Assembly: GCA_949130495.1 (NCBI GenBank) | Contig: OX422220.1 | Span: 11,453,133 to 11,517,132, forward strand | Direction of reading: 5' to 3' | DNA from: Sambucus nigra | Taxonomy: Eukaryota; Streptophyta; Magnoliopsida; Dipsacales; Adoxaceae | DNA length: 64,000 nt | Shown here: positions 35,401-47,584 of the stretch, in pieces | Layout of the letters: every line of letters starts with the position of its first letter | Numbering within the stretch: position 1 is the stretch's first letter | Translations under genes and position numbers: made by a program | The notes under the pieces: model-generated | What the model was told of the DNA's origin: nothing | The model's input: the letters and a program-made list of their open reading frames with translations, nothing else | Databases searched by the model: none

Positions 35401-36127
35401 CTTTAGTTGATAACGCGACATGATTACATGAAATGTGAGCAAATGACGATGCAAAATGCAAGTGGTGATAAGCACACCTAATTCCTATTCTGCGAACTAA
35501 GCTCATAGAGACCAGATCTTCCACAACATGCCAGGTAGTCTCCAAGGAAATGGTGATGTCTATGTCAAGGACACCATCATCATCAATTGCATCATGAACC
35601 AAAGATACAACACAAGAAAATGATTCATATAAAACTAATCAAACACATCACACAGAATAACATAGAAAACTCTGTTATGTTTGCCTTTATCTTTTTCTCT
35701 CCGTTCTTTATCTGAGGAATAATGGCACAATGAAAAATATGGTGAATAAGAAATTAAAACTAGATAGTATTAACATATTTAGCGTTTATCATGTCCAAAA
35801 CGAAATATTTTCAAATTCTAGTAATGATATTTCCTGTTTTCTAGTTATGAAAATGCAAGAAAATAATAAGTTGGACCTTTAGATCTTTCATAAGATGGAA
35901 ACATATAGAAGTTCAGGAGGTGTTCTTTCACTCTAGCCAAAACTATATTCTAAAAATTAATTATATGAAGCCACCTTCTAATTTAAGGCGCATACTAAAT
36001 TCACTTCTGTAAATATTCCTTTTTAAGTCCTATCTTCAATAGCTTTTCAAGTGATTGAAACAGAGTGTTATGAATCAACCATGGTTCATTGTGTTCAGAG
36101 ATTTCACCTACCAATTATCACTTGCAC

Positions 36128-36322
36128 TTTTTAGGCTTAATAAGTACCAAAAAACATTTGAATTTTCATTTTTCGCTAAAAACCCCTGAACTATACATTT
36201 TTTGCAAGTACCTCAGTTGCCAGACATTTCATCGGGGGCTTTGTAACAAAATGTGTAGTTTAGGAGTTTCTTGCATTGAAAATTGTTCAAGGGTTTCTTT
36301 CAGAAAATTATAAGTTCTGGGT
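36128..36322. mobile_element. Foldback MITE-like element
   Basis: The left half (AAAACCCCTGAACTATACAT...) and the reverse complement of the right half (AAACTCCTAAACTACACATT...) align over most of their length, leaving a small loop near 36225. Each arm itself repeats a half-unit. Boundaries and family are uncertain. Confidence 0.5.
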
Positions 36323-37379
36323 TTTGAGGGTTTATTTGGGGTTTGACCCCCACTATTTATTTGTAATTGAGTTTGGCCCCCATAAATTTCATTTCATTAG
36401 TAGTTAGTTCATAGAGATATGGAAAGAAATACTAAAAGGGAAAGATATTTGGCGTTGACCCTATAGTAATGATATGATATGATAAACTTTTCTTCAAATC
36501 TATACCAAATCAGTCTAGTCTTAAACCGGATAAAATTTACACACCATTTCTAGTACACCATACTGTGCAAACATCATAATTATCCAACCCGGCTCCACCC
36601 TCAACACAACGAGGGAACTAAGTTAATGATCAGTGTTTCAACCATCTAGTTAACATTCAAACTAGTAGAACATAAAAATATTAAACTAATAATGAATAAT
36701 TTCATAAAATTATAGATCATGTCAAGATTTTAATGAAAATGATATTATTTTATAATGGCAATTACTCTTATGCTCTCCATAGCTAATTATTACATGCCAA
36801 AATGTAACAAAATCTAATAATTAAGAATAAAATTACAAGACTACACAACTTATTTCTTCATATATATAGTTATTGTATCTATTATGTACATAAACACTCT
36901 TTTTCACATTATGTCGATTCATATCCCTACATTTATGCATATATGCATGATTTACAGGAAGGTAAAAGGTTGAGTCCCTCATGGTAAGTAGCATCTTTAT
37001 CCAAATAATAACGGATTCATATGACATTTTAGTTAAATATAGGCTGTCTTCTAGTCTTTATATAGTTTATCAGAAGGTTGTGCTCTAAGAGCTGAGCCCA
37101 GTTGCAGCCCCTTGAAATGAATCCAAGAGTGGGTGATAAGTTAAACTTAAGTAACTTATAAATTTAGTTTTTTTTTTACTTTAATACGTTACCAATCTTC
37201 GATTTTGAACTTAAACATAAATTTGTTTGAAAATTATACTTTAATACAAAACGTCAAAAAATATGTTAAGTGTTAACAACCACGTGGCATTTCGATTAAA
37301 TATGACTTAAAAACAAAAATCTCTAAAAAATAATTTAAAAAAAAAACTTATAATACAAAATTTAAAAAAAAATACTAAA

Positions 37380-37829
37380 ACCTTAAAAACAAAATTATTT
37401 CTCCCCGAAAACCCACCCACCCCCATCCCCCGGCAGACCAACCCCGCCTCCTCTCTCCACTCACCCACCTGAAACCTTCAACCCTCCACCCACTTCCCTT
37501 CACCACCTACACCAACTAAAAATACGCCACCACCGCCGCAAATCCAAAACTTGCAAATCCACCTCCAACACCACATCTAAACCAAAACCAGCTATCCAAA
37601 ACTTGCAAATCCAAATCCCAACACTACTGCCCTGACCCCAAGACCCGCCGTCGTAATCTTCTGCCAACAGCAAATCTCAAAACAAAGTGAAAAAACAAGA
37701 CCAGGTTTTTTGAATGTTGGTGGTTGATTTATGGGTTCATTTGACAAACTCTTAAAACCAAAGTTGTGTTGCTGAAAGGTTTTGTTCTTTCTAGGTTCAT
37801 TTGACTGCTAGTGGTGGTATGTGTATGAA

Positions 37830-37884
<55 letters not shown>

Positions 37885-38030
37885 GGGGATGGGGGGAGAA
37901 AGACTTGTGACTGGTGGGGAGGGGCCAGAGGCGTGGGGGAGAGGTTGGTGAGGAGGTGCGCCGTTGGGGTGGGGGGTGGAGGGAGGGGTAGTGAGCAGGT
38001 GCGCCGTTGTGTGTGTGTGGGGATTATTTT
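37380..38030. repeat. C-rich block, GA microsatellite and G-rich block
   Basis: 37390-37520 is C-rich on the + strand (many CCACC runs) and 37880-38020 is G-rich (GGGG runs). A pure (GA)n of about 48 bp lies at 37832-37879. The G-rich part contains four adjacent G-runs at 37966-37988 that fit a G-quadruplex motif. Confidence 0.8.
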
Positions 38031-38097
38031 TTGAGGATTTATAATTTTTTTAATTCAAAATTAATTTCTTATTTGTTGTCCCTTTTTTAAGGAATTT

Positions 38098-38884
38098 TTA
38101 ATATTTATAAATATTTATATGCAGCCCTAAAACATAATTGAACCTTATTCTAAACATGGATTCAACATTAATACAAGAATAGAACATTTTAGATAAGAAT
38201 GAAAAGAGAATTCTTACCAGAAAATAATAGGGGAGTATCTCTTTTCTTCCTCTTAGGTGGCTTCTCCCTTCTCTCTCAAGATGTGTAGCCTCCAAAAGTT
38301 TGTGGTGGATGTGTGTGTGAGTGTGGTGGGGTGGGTGGGTGGGGGTTTATGAAACCCTAAGGCTGATTTTAACCCTTTAAATTAACTTATATTCGAAGGT
38401 CTCTATAGGGCCAGACTTAAAGCCCCTAAAAAGGTTCCTATCCATACTCGATTTGGTTCGGAACTCTACCCAAAGTCCTACCCAACCCATAGGTCCATTT
38501 TTAAACACTTAAAAGACGTATTTAAATAACCTACTCACATTTAAAAGTCTATAAACACTTTATACATTTAATTGTAAGTTCCATCATTATCATATATGTA
38601 TATTCTCAATACGACTCAATTAAATCTCAACGAGTCATAAATTTATTCATAACTATCTTCATTATTCGTAGAATATCATCATACCATAAAAATCATAACT
38701 CTTGTATCCCATTTATGAAATATTATATTTAAATTAAATAATCTAATATAATTAGACATACTCGTTTAATTATTATGCCAAATTTAAAGATAAATACAAT
38801 TATTCCATCCGACTAATAATTCCCACATTTTCAAGTAAATCAATATAACTTCACTTTAATACTCATAAAAATGCGGGATATTAT
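38098..38884 (-). repeat. LTR fragment, minus orientation
   Basis: The minus strand from 38884 reads TATAATATCCCGCATTTTTA, close to the LTR start TGTAATACCCCGTATTTTTA. An AT-rich body follows, then a segment with TCTCTTTTCTTCCTCTTAGG and GAAACCCTAAGG resembling the leader part of such LTRs. No second edge or target duplication was found. Confidence 0.5.
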
Positions 38885-38966
38885 AGGGTCCACCCATTAA
38901 CATATAACTTCGTGTCGATTCATATTGTGTTATCGTGTTGTGCGTCATTTTATCAGGTCATACATA

Positions 38967-38967
38967 C

Positions 38968-39012
<45 letters not shown>
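38967..39012. repeat. (TA)n microsatellite
   Basis: TA tract with one ATGTATATA interruption, followed by a short GTGTGAGTGTGTGTGTG run. A (GT)n tract also occurs at 39331-39351. Confidence 0.95.
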
Positions 39013-39016
<4 letters not shown>

Positions 39017-39499
39017 TGTGTGAGTGTGTGTGTGAATTCCTTCAGCATTAATATTCAAGTATTCAACTCTGTATCACCAAAGATGACCCGAGAGCGTTCC
39101 TAGTTGAATACTTTTGACCCTTGGCCATGCTTCATTTTTGTGGTAATTTTTGCACCGGTAGTTTATCTTTAAGGTAGGTCAAACACAAAACTAATTGTAA
39201 TCCAATTCCAAAGAATTAATTGTAATCCACCTAACGAGAAAATATGATAATATATACACCAAATATATATTTTACCCGCGGTGTTCAACACTCTTTTGAC
39301 AATAAAATGCAACTGAAAATTATATTAGTTTGTGTGTGTGTGTGTGTGTGTTACACTCCATTCCATAACGTTAAATAGTCAAATAAATAAGTACACAAGG
39401 CATAAATATGACATCTAACTGTATTTTTAATGTGTTGGCTGCATAAATATTAATCAATCATAGAACAATTAGTTCCACATTTGGATTGACCTTTTCATT

Positions 39500-41341
39500 C
39501 GAGAGCACATGGTGGTCGAGTTTCTTTTCTTCATCTCTCGACCGACATTCATAAACATTTTACAAGTTGACAGTCATTCGCTCAAGTCCAACAGCCTTGT
39601 GAAGCAAATATATCACCAGCTCCAAGGAGTTGCTTCTGATGTCAACAAAACCACATATTTCCACTTCTTTCAGCTGATCATACAACGACTTAGAATACCC
39701 CGTCGCACCAACTCACCTTCGAAACTCGAAAACCTTTGTAACTATCAGAAAAAGAGGGATGCCATTAATTCTAAATAAAATTGGGTCAAGTCCCTCAACA
39801 TTTCTTAATTAATGTTTAGTCCAAGACTTTTTTTTTGGTTTCAGAAAGTCCCTCGGTAAAAACACCCGTGTCCTATCTTCCAAACAATAAACTTAAAAGC
39901 CTCAAGCCTAAACCCAAAAAAAAAAATGAACCCTAAAAAAAACAAAAAATGGCAAAAAAAAGTCGATGAGGGACATTTTGGAACATCAAAATAAAGTGGA
40001 CTTAATGCAAAATACACTTTGCTCCTAGGGACTAAGCATTATTTCTCCCCAAAAAATCAATTTTATTGGAAATGATGAGCTTTATTGATAGTTTTGTCTT
40101 GCATTGCAGGTGTAAGTTTTAAAGGGAAAATACGATAACTCACGTGCAAACGAAACTTCTGAAGATTGGGACATTCACTTAAAATGGAAGTAAAAATGAG
40201 CAGATCAATGTTGGTAACTAAACCAATGATCAACTCCAGTTCTTTTAGATGGCTGAGTGTATTCTTCTTCACAGGCATTCGCCGCACCTAAAATACAAAA
40301 GATTGTAACAAAACTCTTATAAGACGTCCATCTGAGACTTTTAAAGTGGAAATTGTTGACGGTTTTGCTTCTTATGCACCTGAGAACTAGACAAAACTAG
40401 TGAGAGAGATTACATCTTTGGAAGATCCTTTGCAGGTCCATAGTACCTTGTACGTCCACTGTACTCCAGTCACTTAAGGTTCACTTTCTCAACAAATGAA
40501 ACACCATCAAAACTCAACTTTTCTATCCAACTAATATACTCGAATGTATGAGATTTATAGAAGAAATCTCAATTCTATCAGCTCCAAAACAGCTTTTCAA
40601 GGCCAATAACATTAAGCAGGGGAATGGCTTGTGAACGAAAAGATTCACGGGTAGCCTACAATGTTTTAATCTCAAGGATTCCAGGTTTATAGAATCAGAA
40701 AGGATGTTGTTCAAAACACTTTGATCCAAGCCTACAGACGTCAAATCAATGGATTGTAAGGAGTTGAGCGAGAGACAACTTGTAATTTCATGAGAAGACC
40801 TCAGCACACATGATTCAAAGATCAAATGCTTTAAATGAGATGCATTACGAAGTAGATGATAAGAAAAATTATAGGGTTCATAGTTGTTGGAAATGAGATG
40901 CATTACGAAGAAGATGATAAGAAAAATTATAGGGTTCATAGTTGTTGGGAATATATGAAAGGTTAAGATCCAGTTTTTCGGTCTTCATTAAAACTGCAAA
41001 ACTTATCCACTCATCAATGTGATAAGCAGACTCATTTCCTAAGAAGTAACGGAGTTTGAAGGAGAGTGTTTTTAAATATCTGTATTGTTGCAAAACCTGA
41101 TCAACTGCTGTAATGAATAAGAACATGCGCTCCCATAAATCGGCTAATATATACTTCATTCCAAATATGGTGAATAAATCAAAGTGGAGGTTTGATGCGA
41201 CTGCAAATAGATATCTCCATCTAGAAGACAACACACTTGCCCTGACAGCATCTCCCATTGTCAAAAAAGAAAGAATTGAAGCAAGAATGTCCTGTCCTTA
41301 GGCAACTCACTAATATGATTGTCGGTTTTAATGTTGTCCAC
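39500..41341 (-). pseudogene. F-box / LRR / FBD protein pseudogene
   Basis: Three plant-type exons can be traced on the minus strand. Exon 41341-40380 follows an acceptor (TTTTTCTTTTTCAG). It encodes an F-box (ISELP, then DILASILSFLTMGDAVRASV and SSRWRYLF) and leucine-rich segments (LKHLIFESCVLRS, LQSIDLTSVGL, LESLRLKHCRLP). Exon 40287-40144 (HLKELELIIGL, SECPNLQKFRLHV) ends at a GTGAGT donor. The exon near 39740-39500 has an FBD domain (YDQLKEVEICGFVDI, then HKAVGLERMTV). Such proteins act as substrate receptors of SCF ubiquitin ligases. Defects: a duplicated AGGAC in the F-box (41289-41300), a 58-bp tandem duplication (40837-40952), a frameshift near 40525, and stops in the first and last exons. 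Confidence 0.85.
40837..40952. repeat. 58-bp tandem duplication in the F-box pseudogene
   Basis: Units 40837-40894 and 40895-40952 are nearly identical (start GAGATGCATTACGAAG). As 58 is not a multiple of three, the leucine-rich frame changes across it. Confidence 0.92.
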
Positions 41342-41604
41342 CTGAAAAAGAAAAAGAATAGGTGTAAGAGGTTAATCTAATCTAATAACTAATATATAAA
41401 ATGGTGTCTCCACTTTAAAATTTGCCACGTGGGAACACCATTAATTGCATATATTTTCACACCCTCTTATTCACACCTATTTTGACACCCCTTATTCACA
41501 TCTCACTCTACCCATTGATTTCCCTATGCACCCTTCGATCTTTACATATGAACCCATTTATTCACACCTCTCTCTATCTTTCGATCTTTCCCCTTCTCTC
41601 TTTC

Positions 41605-41606
<2 letters not shown>

Positions 41607-41668
<62 letters not shown>
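41607..41668. repeat. (TA)n microsatellite
   Basis: Pure TA run inside the 5' part of the Helitron. Open frames crossing it (41422-41756) are artefacts. Confidence 0.95.
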
Positions 41669-41672
<4 letters not shown>

Positions 41673-41769
41673 AAGTATAAAACTTATGTATGTCATAAGC
41701 TTCAACTATGGTGTCATCCATTAGAATTTTTCCTACACTTTTTATTTTGCCCTTAAAAAATTTGGATTC

Positions 41770-44700
41770 TGTAATACCCCGTATTTTTATGCTATATTAA
41801 TTTCGGGATTTATTAAATTTAACGTGAATGATTTATTTAATGAAAACCCGAAAATTAATTATGTTATAATTATTAACGTGACGAGAGTTAGTAATTATGG
41901 GAAACTTGCTGAATATTACTAATGAGCAAAGTAATATATTATATTGGTTATATTGAATGTCATGAGTGAATTAAATGACTATTTCGAAAATTTAAGTCGG
42001 GACGTGCCCGTGTCACGTCAGGACTAATTTTGTTAAATAAAAAGTGAATATTTTATAAGTTGTTCGTATGGTTGTTTTGAGTGCGTCAACGCGTCCGGAA
42101 GGGTCGAGATAGTCAGAAAAGTGTACCCGGGGGTTTAATTTGGGTCTCGGGGCGTTTTTAGGCCTAATTGGTACACCGGGAGGGCAATTTAGTCATTTCA
42201 CCTTTTTGGGTAATTAAACCCACGAAATTCAGCAACCTATATCAACCATTTAGGTTAGCCTTTTAGGGTTAGAATATTCAGAAAACAAGTGACGGCCATT
42301 GGAGAAGAGAGGAGAGAGCTCCAAGGCAATTCAAGGCCAAAAAGTCACCGGTTTGCACCGCGGCCACCACCAACGCGTAGATCGCGAGAAGGGGAACGCA
42401 ACCACACCGGATTCATCTACAAACCGTACTTCTGAAAATCCCAGGCAAGTATTTAACTTGCGTATTTTCGTTAGTGCAATCTTCATATTAGTTTAGGATT
42501 GATTAGAGATGAAAACTATGGAAGAAAACCCAATTTGTGTTAGGAAAATGCATGTAGTATTGATTATAATGAAATTCTGTGATCCTTGCCATGTAGAGGA
42601 ATATAACCCACAAAATTTTGATGATATATTAGAAGGAAATTCTGGTAAAAACATATTAGAACCTTGATTAAGAAAAACTCTAGGGTTCTTGATGATTAGA
42701 TGAATTTTGGGTTAATTATCCATGTTTAATGTTAGATATACACATGCTTTACGTTGAAAACATCTGGTATATTGTTATAATGATAGTAGTAGGATTTTTG
42801 GGACGATTAGAATGGAAAAACATGGTTTTTGATGAAGAAATTTGGAAGAACCCGTAACTGCATTTCTGCAGAATTTTCGCAGACCTGCTTGATCGATCGA
42901 TCGAGCCTAGAGCTTCGATCGATCGAAGGTTCGATCGATCGAGCCCTAGACCTCGATCGATCAACCCCTCCTGGCAGACTCCTATTTCCCTTGTTTAATT
43001 AGTTAAACTAAATTTATCGTGAAATAATTCTTGGGGATTCTTAATAAAATATTTTGGGAGTTAGGAAAGACCAGTAGGGCACATGAATAAGTGTTGGGGA
43101 CTTTATTATAAGACGAGAAGTTTGCTTTTGGGATAATTATATAATGAACGATGAATCTACGTATTTCAAGTGAGAGATTACGGCGAATAGCTACGATAGT
43201 GGATAGAGGTATACCTACTGATTTTTCTACTTGGAAGGATAGAGTCCACGTGTGTCACGTAATAAGTGAGAAAACCCTTCGAGTTAAGGTTAGAGATGAA
43301 ACCTTATATATAATACTTATAATGTGAAATTAAGGATAAATGTTGTAATTATGGGTGACGAGAAGAACCTACGTTAATATGATAGAAATGGTATATTTAT
43401 ATGATTGTGTGTACATATATTATTTACATGTGAAAATCATGCCCACGCTACTTACTATCCCTGAGGTTACCGCGCTGGGACAAGTCTTATCTCGATGGGA
43501 CCTTTATGGGGTATATTGACTTGTACCCTAGAAGATAGATATCCTTGGTACAGGCTATCGATGTGATAGTTCAGACGGTCCTAAGAGACGCAGGCATGTG
43601 CCATCCTCTTAGAGACTTGGAATCTATTCTTCGCCTCAATATTGTTTGTGTATTTTTGTTAATACAATTCGAGGGTGATTCCGATTGTATTCCCCTTCAA
43701 ATGAGTGATATGGGGTTTTGGATAGTAGAATATGCCCGCACCATAGTTTATTTGGGGTGCTGTTATTATATATATATATATTATACGAGTAGTTAATATA
43801 TATATGGAATTCTGAAATTTGGAACTACCTACTGTGAATTGATATGTAGGATATGGTTGATGACTCAAATTGTAAATACTTGTTTTGAGAAATTATAATA
43901 TGACACTGGAAAACTTTATTGACTAATAAAGTTAAGATGAGAACTTTGATTATTAATTGAAATATTCTTTTCAAACAATTGTATCGTTAAATTTTGAATC
44001 CTACTAATTACCTAAGATAAGTTTAATCATTGGAGAAAGTTAGCGTGTTATATGATGAGATAAACCATTAGGAGGGTTAGTGCGATAGGAGTGCACATTA
44101 GAAGAGAGGTGAGAATTTTCTCAAGAGAGTGTCGCACTAATATGTTGTTGCATTGGCCTGTATCAATTTAAATACTTGCTAAACGTATTCTAAATCAAAC
44201 ACACTTTCGGGCTCTGACCCATTTCTTTCTCTCTCTCTCTGTCTCTCTCTCTCTCTTGTATATATATGTATGTATTACAGGTGTCCAGCCACAGGGACGT
44301 CTTGATTAGGATCTCTTGGAAGGAACGCGCTGCAGCTTAGGTGGGAGTTGCAGGTCTCTTGATTAGACGACTTCGTTCATTCGGATCCACTCTTAGTACT
44401 TTCATTTAGTTGGGCATGTGTAGCCCTTTCCATTATTTCTTTATTATTGGGACATTTGTATTTCAGTTATTTCTAGTATTGTTACTATTGGAGTTATTCA
44501 GATTGGATGTAGGACTTTATATTTCGCATGTTGACATTCGATTTACGTATGTTTTAAATTAATTGGTTTGTGTTCCAGGTTTATTGTGGTGCGATTCTTA
44601 ATTGTAGAAATGTTGTTTTTATATAAATAAATATTTTTCTTTAAATAAAATTTGGAAAGTTATGTATGAAAATGGTTTTGACACTTAGCTTAATTATTTA

Positions 44701-44821
44701 GGGTGTTAAATTGGAAAAATTATTTTTAGCGACAGTGATGCTGAGAATGAACCAACTGTTTACCTTGATTTCATTTAATAAAGGAGTGATCGCCCGGTAT
44801 TTAATTAGGCGGGGTGTCACA
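41770..44821 (+). repeat. Solo gypsy LTR with perfect target duplication (3052 bp)
   Basis: Runs from TGTAATACCCCGTATTTTTA to GGCGGGGTGTCACA, flanked by GATTC on both sides (41765-41769 and 44822-44826). There is no internal region, so it arose by LTR-LTR recombination. It is the same family as the first element: it shares AGGCAAGTATTTAACTTG (42444), the TCGATCGA array (42891-42963), a (TA)n tract (43768-43800), GTGTCCAGCCACAGGGACG (44281) and the closing 150 bp. Open frames inside (43545-43796, 42749-42964 minus) are LTR sequence. Confidence 0.95.
42891..42963. repeat. Array of palindromic TCGATCGA motifs inside solo LTR
   Basis: Four runs (42891-42904, 42915-42926, 42931-42942, 42953-42963) are separated by 4-10 bp. 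Order and spacing mirror 7229-7307 read on the other strand. Confidence 0.9.
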
Positions 44822-44826
44822 GATTC

Positions 44827-44855
44827 CCCCTCTTTTAATTAGGCGGGGTGTCACA
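44827..44855 (+). repeat. Second LTR-end remnant beside the solo LTR
   Basis: Just outside the target duplicate, TTTTAATTAGGCGGGGTGTC repeats the last 20-odd bases of the LTR, including its TGTCACA end. Confidence 0.8.
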
Positions 44856-44945
44856 GCTTAGACGCCTATTTCTAGTACGCCGTTGTTACTCATCCCTCTC
44901 CTGGTTATGCCTTTGGTTGAGATATCTCTTTTCCCGTGCCGGACC

Positions 44946-45984
44946 TAGTGGCGGACCCAGGATTTTCGGGCTGTGGGTGCGGAATTTTTATCAAATGCGG
45001 GAGCCCCCGAGGCGATTTTTTTTGGGTTAGTTTTAGTTGTTTTGCAATTTATTACCCCCAAAAAATGTGATATAATTTTTTGCCCCTACGTAATAAACCA
45101 ATATTTTTTAACAACAATTACTAATTAAAAGTAAAATTTAATACAAATTTGAGCAACAAAAGCTAATTTTGGGGAAAATTATTTTTTAGCAACAATTTCA
45201 GCATACTAGCATAAATACTCAAAAAAAAATTCAGCATACTAACATATTAAATACTGAACTTTCTTGACTTGAACTTTCTTCACGTATCTTTTTTAGCAAC
45301 AATAATAAAAACTAAAAAAATTCAACAGTTAATTTCAGCAATAATAACAAAAAATAAAAAATTCAGCAATAATAACAAGAACTAAAAAAAATCAGCACCT
45401 AATTTCAGCATATTAATTTCAACAATAATAACAAAAAGTAAATAATTCAGCAACAATAACAATAACTAAAAAAATTCAGCAACTAAGCTAATTTCAACTA
45501 AAAAATTCAGCAACTAAAAAATACAACTAAACTAATTTCAAATAACAACTAAAAACTATTAAACTTTAAAATTAACAACAATAATAATAACTAAAAAAAT
45601 TCAGCACCTAAAAAATTCAGCAATACCTGATTTGTGTCAAAACTTTTGCTGGGGAGAGGAGAGGAGGAGCGGGCAGGGCAGCGGCAGCTCTTGCTGCTGT
45701 GCTTGGCAGCTGCGCTAGTTTGCAGGGGAGAGGAGAGAAGGAGAGGAGAGGCGACTGCTGAGTGTTAAAAGAGAGAGGGAAAGAATAGATTTAGGTTAGT
45801 TTTAAGATATTTTCTCTTTAGTCTATTTATATATTTGCCCCAAAATAAATATTTGCTGCTAACCCCTTATATTCAAAACTTACACATGGGTCCAGAAATT
45901 TTTTTTCTACTATACCCAGCAGAAAATTCTGGGATTCTTATGGGTGCGGCCGCACCCCTTCGGGATGGGGTGGGTCCACCCCTG
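44946..45984. mobile_element. Non-autonomous hAT-like element (1039 bp)
   Basis: The 8-bp target duplication GCCGGACC lies at 44938-44945 and 45985-45992. Terminal inverted repeats are TAGTGGCGGACCCA and, from the other end, CAGGGGTGGACCCA (11 of 14 match), close to the plant hAT end CAGGGGCGGA. The interior is AT-rich with many AATTCAGCA repeats and short AGGAGAGG runs near 45655-45760. No transposase frame. Confidence 0.85.
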
Positions 45985-46275
45985 GCCGGACCCATTTTCT
46001 GGCGTTTCTCAACCGAAAAACACAAACATCAGTTTCTCTCTGTTTACGTAGGTATGGTTTCTCTCCCTCTCTCTTTATCTATGTGTGAATGCTTTGGTTT
46101 ACCCCCATTGATTTTAGATGAGATTTGCTATTGGGGGTTCAAAATCAGGGACATTATTATTTGTCATTTATTATTTCTTTGTTTGTTTGTGAAATGACAT
46201 AGACCGGATGCTTTAAATATCATAGGAAATGATTTATTTTGGGTTCTAAAGATTTGAGGTACTCATAAAAATTTG

Positions 46276-46451
46276 GGTTCTAAAGATTTCAGGTACTCAT
46301 AAAAAATCATCCTAAAATGATTTATTTTGGTATTTTAAAAAAATGAGTGAATAAATGGTTTAAAAACGGTCAAATGTTGACCCATTTTTTAAAATACCAA
46401 AATAAATAATTTGTGGATATTTTTTAGGGGTATCCTTAAATGTTTAGAACC
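46276..46451. mobile_element. Foldback element with long inverted arms
   Basis: Ends GGTTCTAAA and TTTAGAACC. The arms of about 75 bp align through an inner stem (ATTTATTTTGGTATTTTAAA against its complement at 46383-46407) with a 35-bp loop. A 35-bp direct duplication of the left end precedes it (46246-46280). Confidence 0.75.
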
Positions 46452-47584
46452 TAGAAAAAATTTAATAAAAACATGACTTTTTTTTTTATTAAAAATCCTA
46501 AATTGCCTTTATTTAAAGAGTGTGGGTGTGGTGGTGTGCATAATATTTTTTTTTTACCTTTTATTTGTAATGTTAACGTTGGTATACAAGGGCAAATCCT
46601 TGCCCTAGGGACGGGGCTTCGTATTTTGGGTCATTGTGGATATATCAAGTGCGTAGATTGGAGAATTTATCCACTTAACATTGAAATTCTGATGTAATTT
46701 TTGTGTTATTCTTTTTTTATTATGTCACATGTTAAGATTTTTTTTTGTAATTACCTTAGAATAAGTGACTGTCCAAGTAAAGTGAAGAAGTAATTTTCTT
46801 ATTACTTTTTTATGGATGTTTTTGAATTTGTTAATTTTTTTTATATTGTTGTGTGTATACATGCATACCTTTTTTTAAATGATTTTTACATGCATACATG
46901 GGGTTCAAATAGGTTTTGGTTTTCATAAGAGGAGTTTTTAATTGGTTTTTATGGTTGTAATGTGTCTATGCTCTATTTATACCTATAATATTATATATTG
47001 AATCCTTAGTCAGATTTAAATTTAGGTTTTTATTGATCATTGTTTACATTTTTAAATTTTAACAGGCTGTAACTTCTATTGGTGGTGGGTATAGGGTGGG
47101 TTTGGCAGATTTATAAGATTTCTCTGGCGCTTATCAGAACTGAGATATGTGAAGTTTTGATACAGTGGGTTTGTATTTAATTCTCTCTTTCCCTTGATTT
47201 TCTTTCCAATCCCTAGATCTATTTTACATGATCGAGATCTTTATTCCCCTATCATTGGTACCAACTGATTTTAATACAATGTCAGATCATTGGGTTTTAG
47301 TCTCACATGGATGGAAAGAGTGATTTGGTTTATGAGTAATTGAACCCTTTTTTGATGTGTTTTTCATAATGTTGTTCTAATATTTTTTTTCTTTTCAATT
47401 TCCCTTTTCAGCAAAATGTCGACTACTCGAAATTACAAGGTAGTGTGTACTCATAAGGAATGAACATTGCCGTGGTAAAAAATAGCTAAATCTGTACATC
47501 CATTTGCTTATGGTGCGAATTATAAACCATGATGAATTAAGTTCTTTTTAATTATTTATACGATGTCTCTGATTAAGGAATAGT

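Larger units (their letters stand above)
35401..39499. other. Intergenic region with small repeats
   Basis: No host gene could be supported. An open minus frame from about 35640 down to the LTR border (containing VHDAIDDDGVLDIDITISLETTW) might be a stray exon, but I do not recognise it. Listed separately: a foldback repeat, a C-rich/G-rich block and an LTR fragment. The rest (35640-36100, 36360-37160, 38885-39499) shows only AT-rich sequence and microsatellites. Confidence 0.5.

Noticed and set aside
35165..35602. 145-codon minus frame as a gene
   Set aside because: About half of it is antisense to the truncated LTR. Only the part beyond 35400 could be foreign exon sequence, and that is not recognised.
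41422..41756. Plus frames ending in Tyr-Ile repeats
   Set aside because: They are translation of a (TA)n microsatellite within Helitron DNA.
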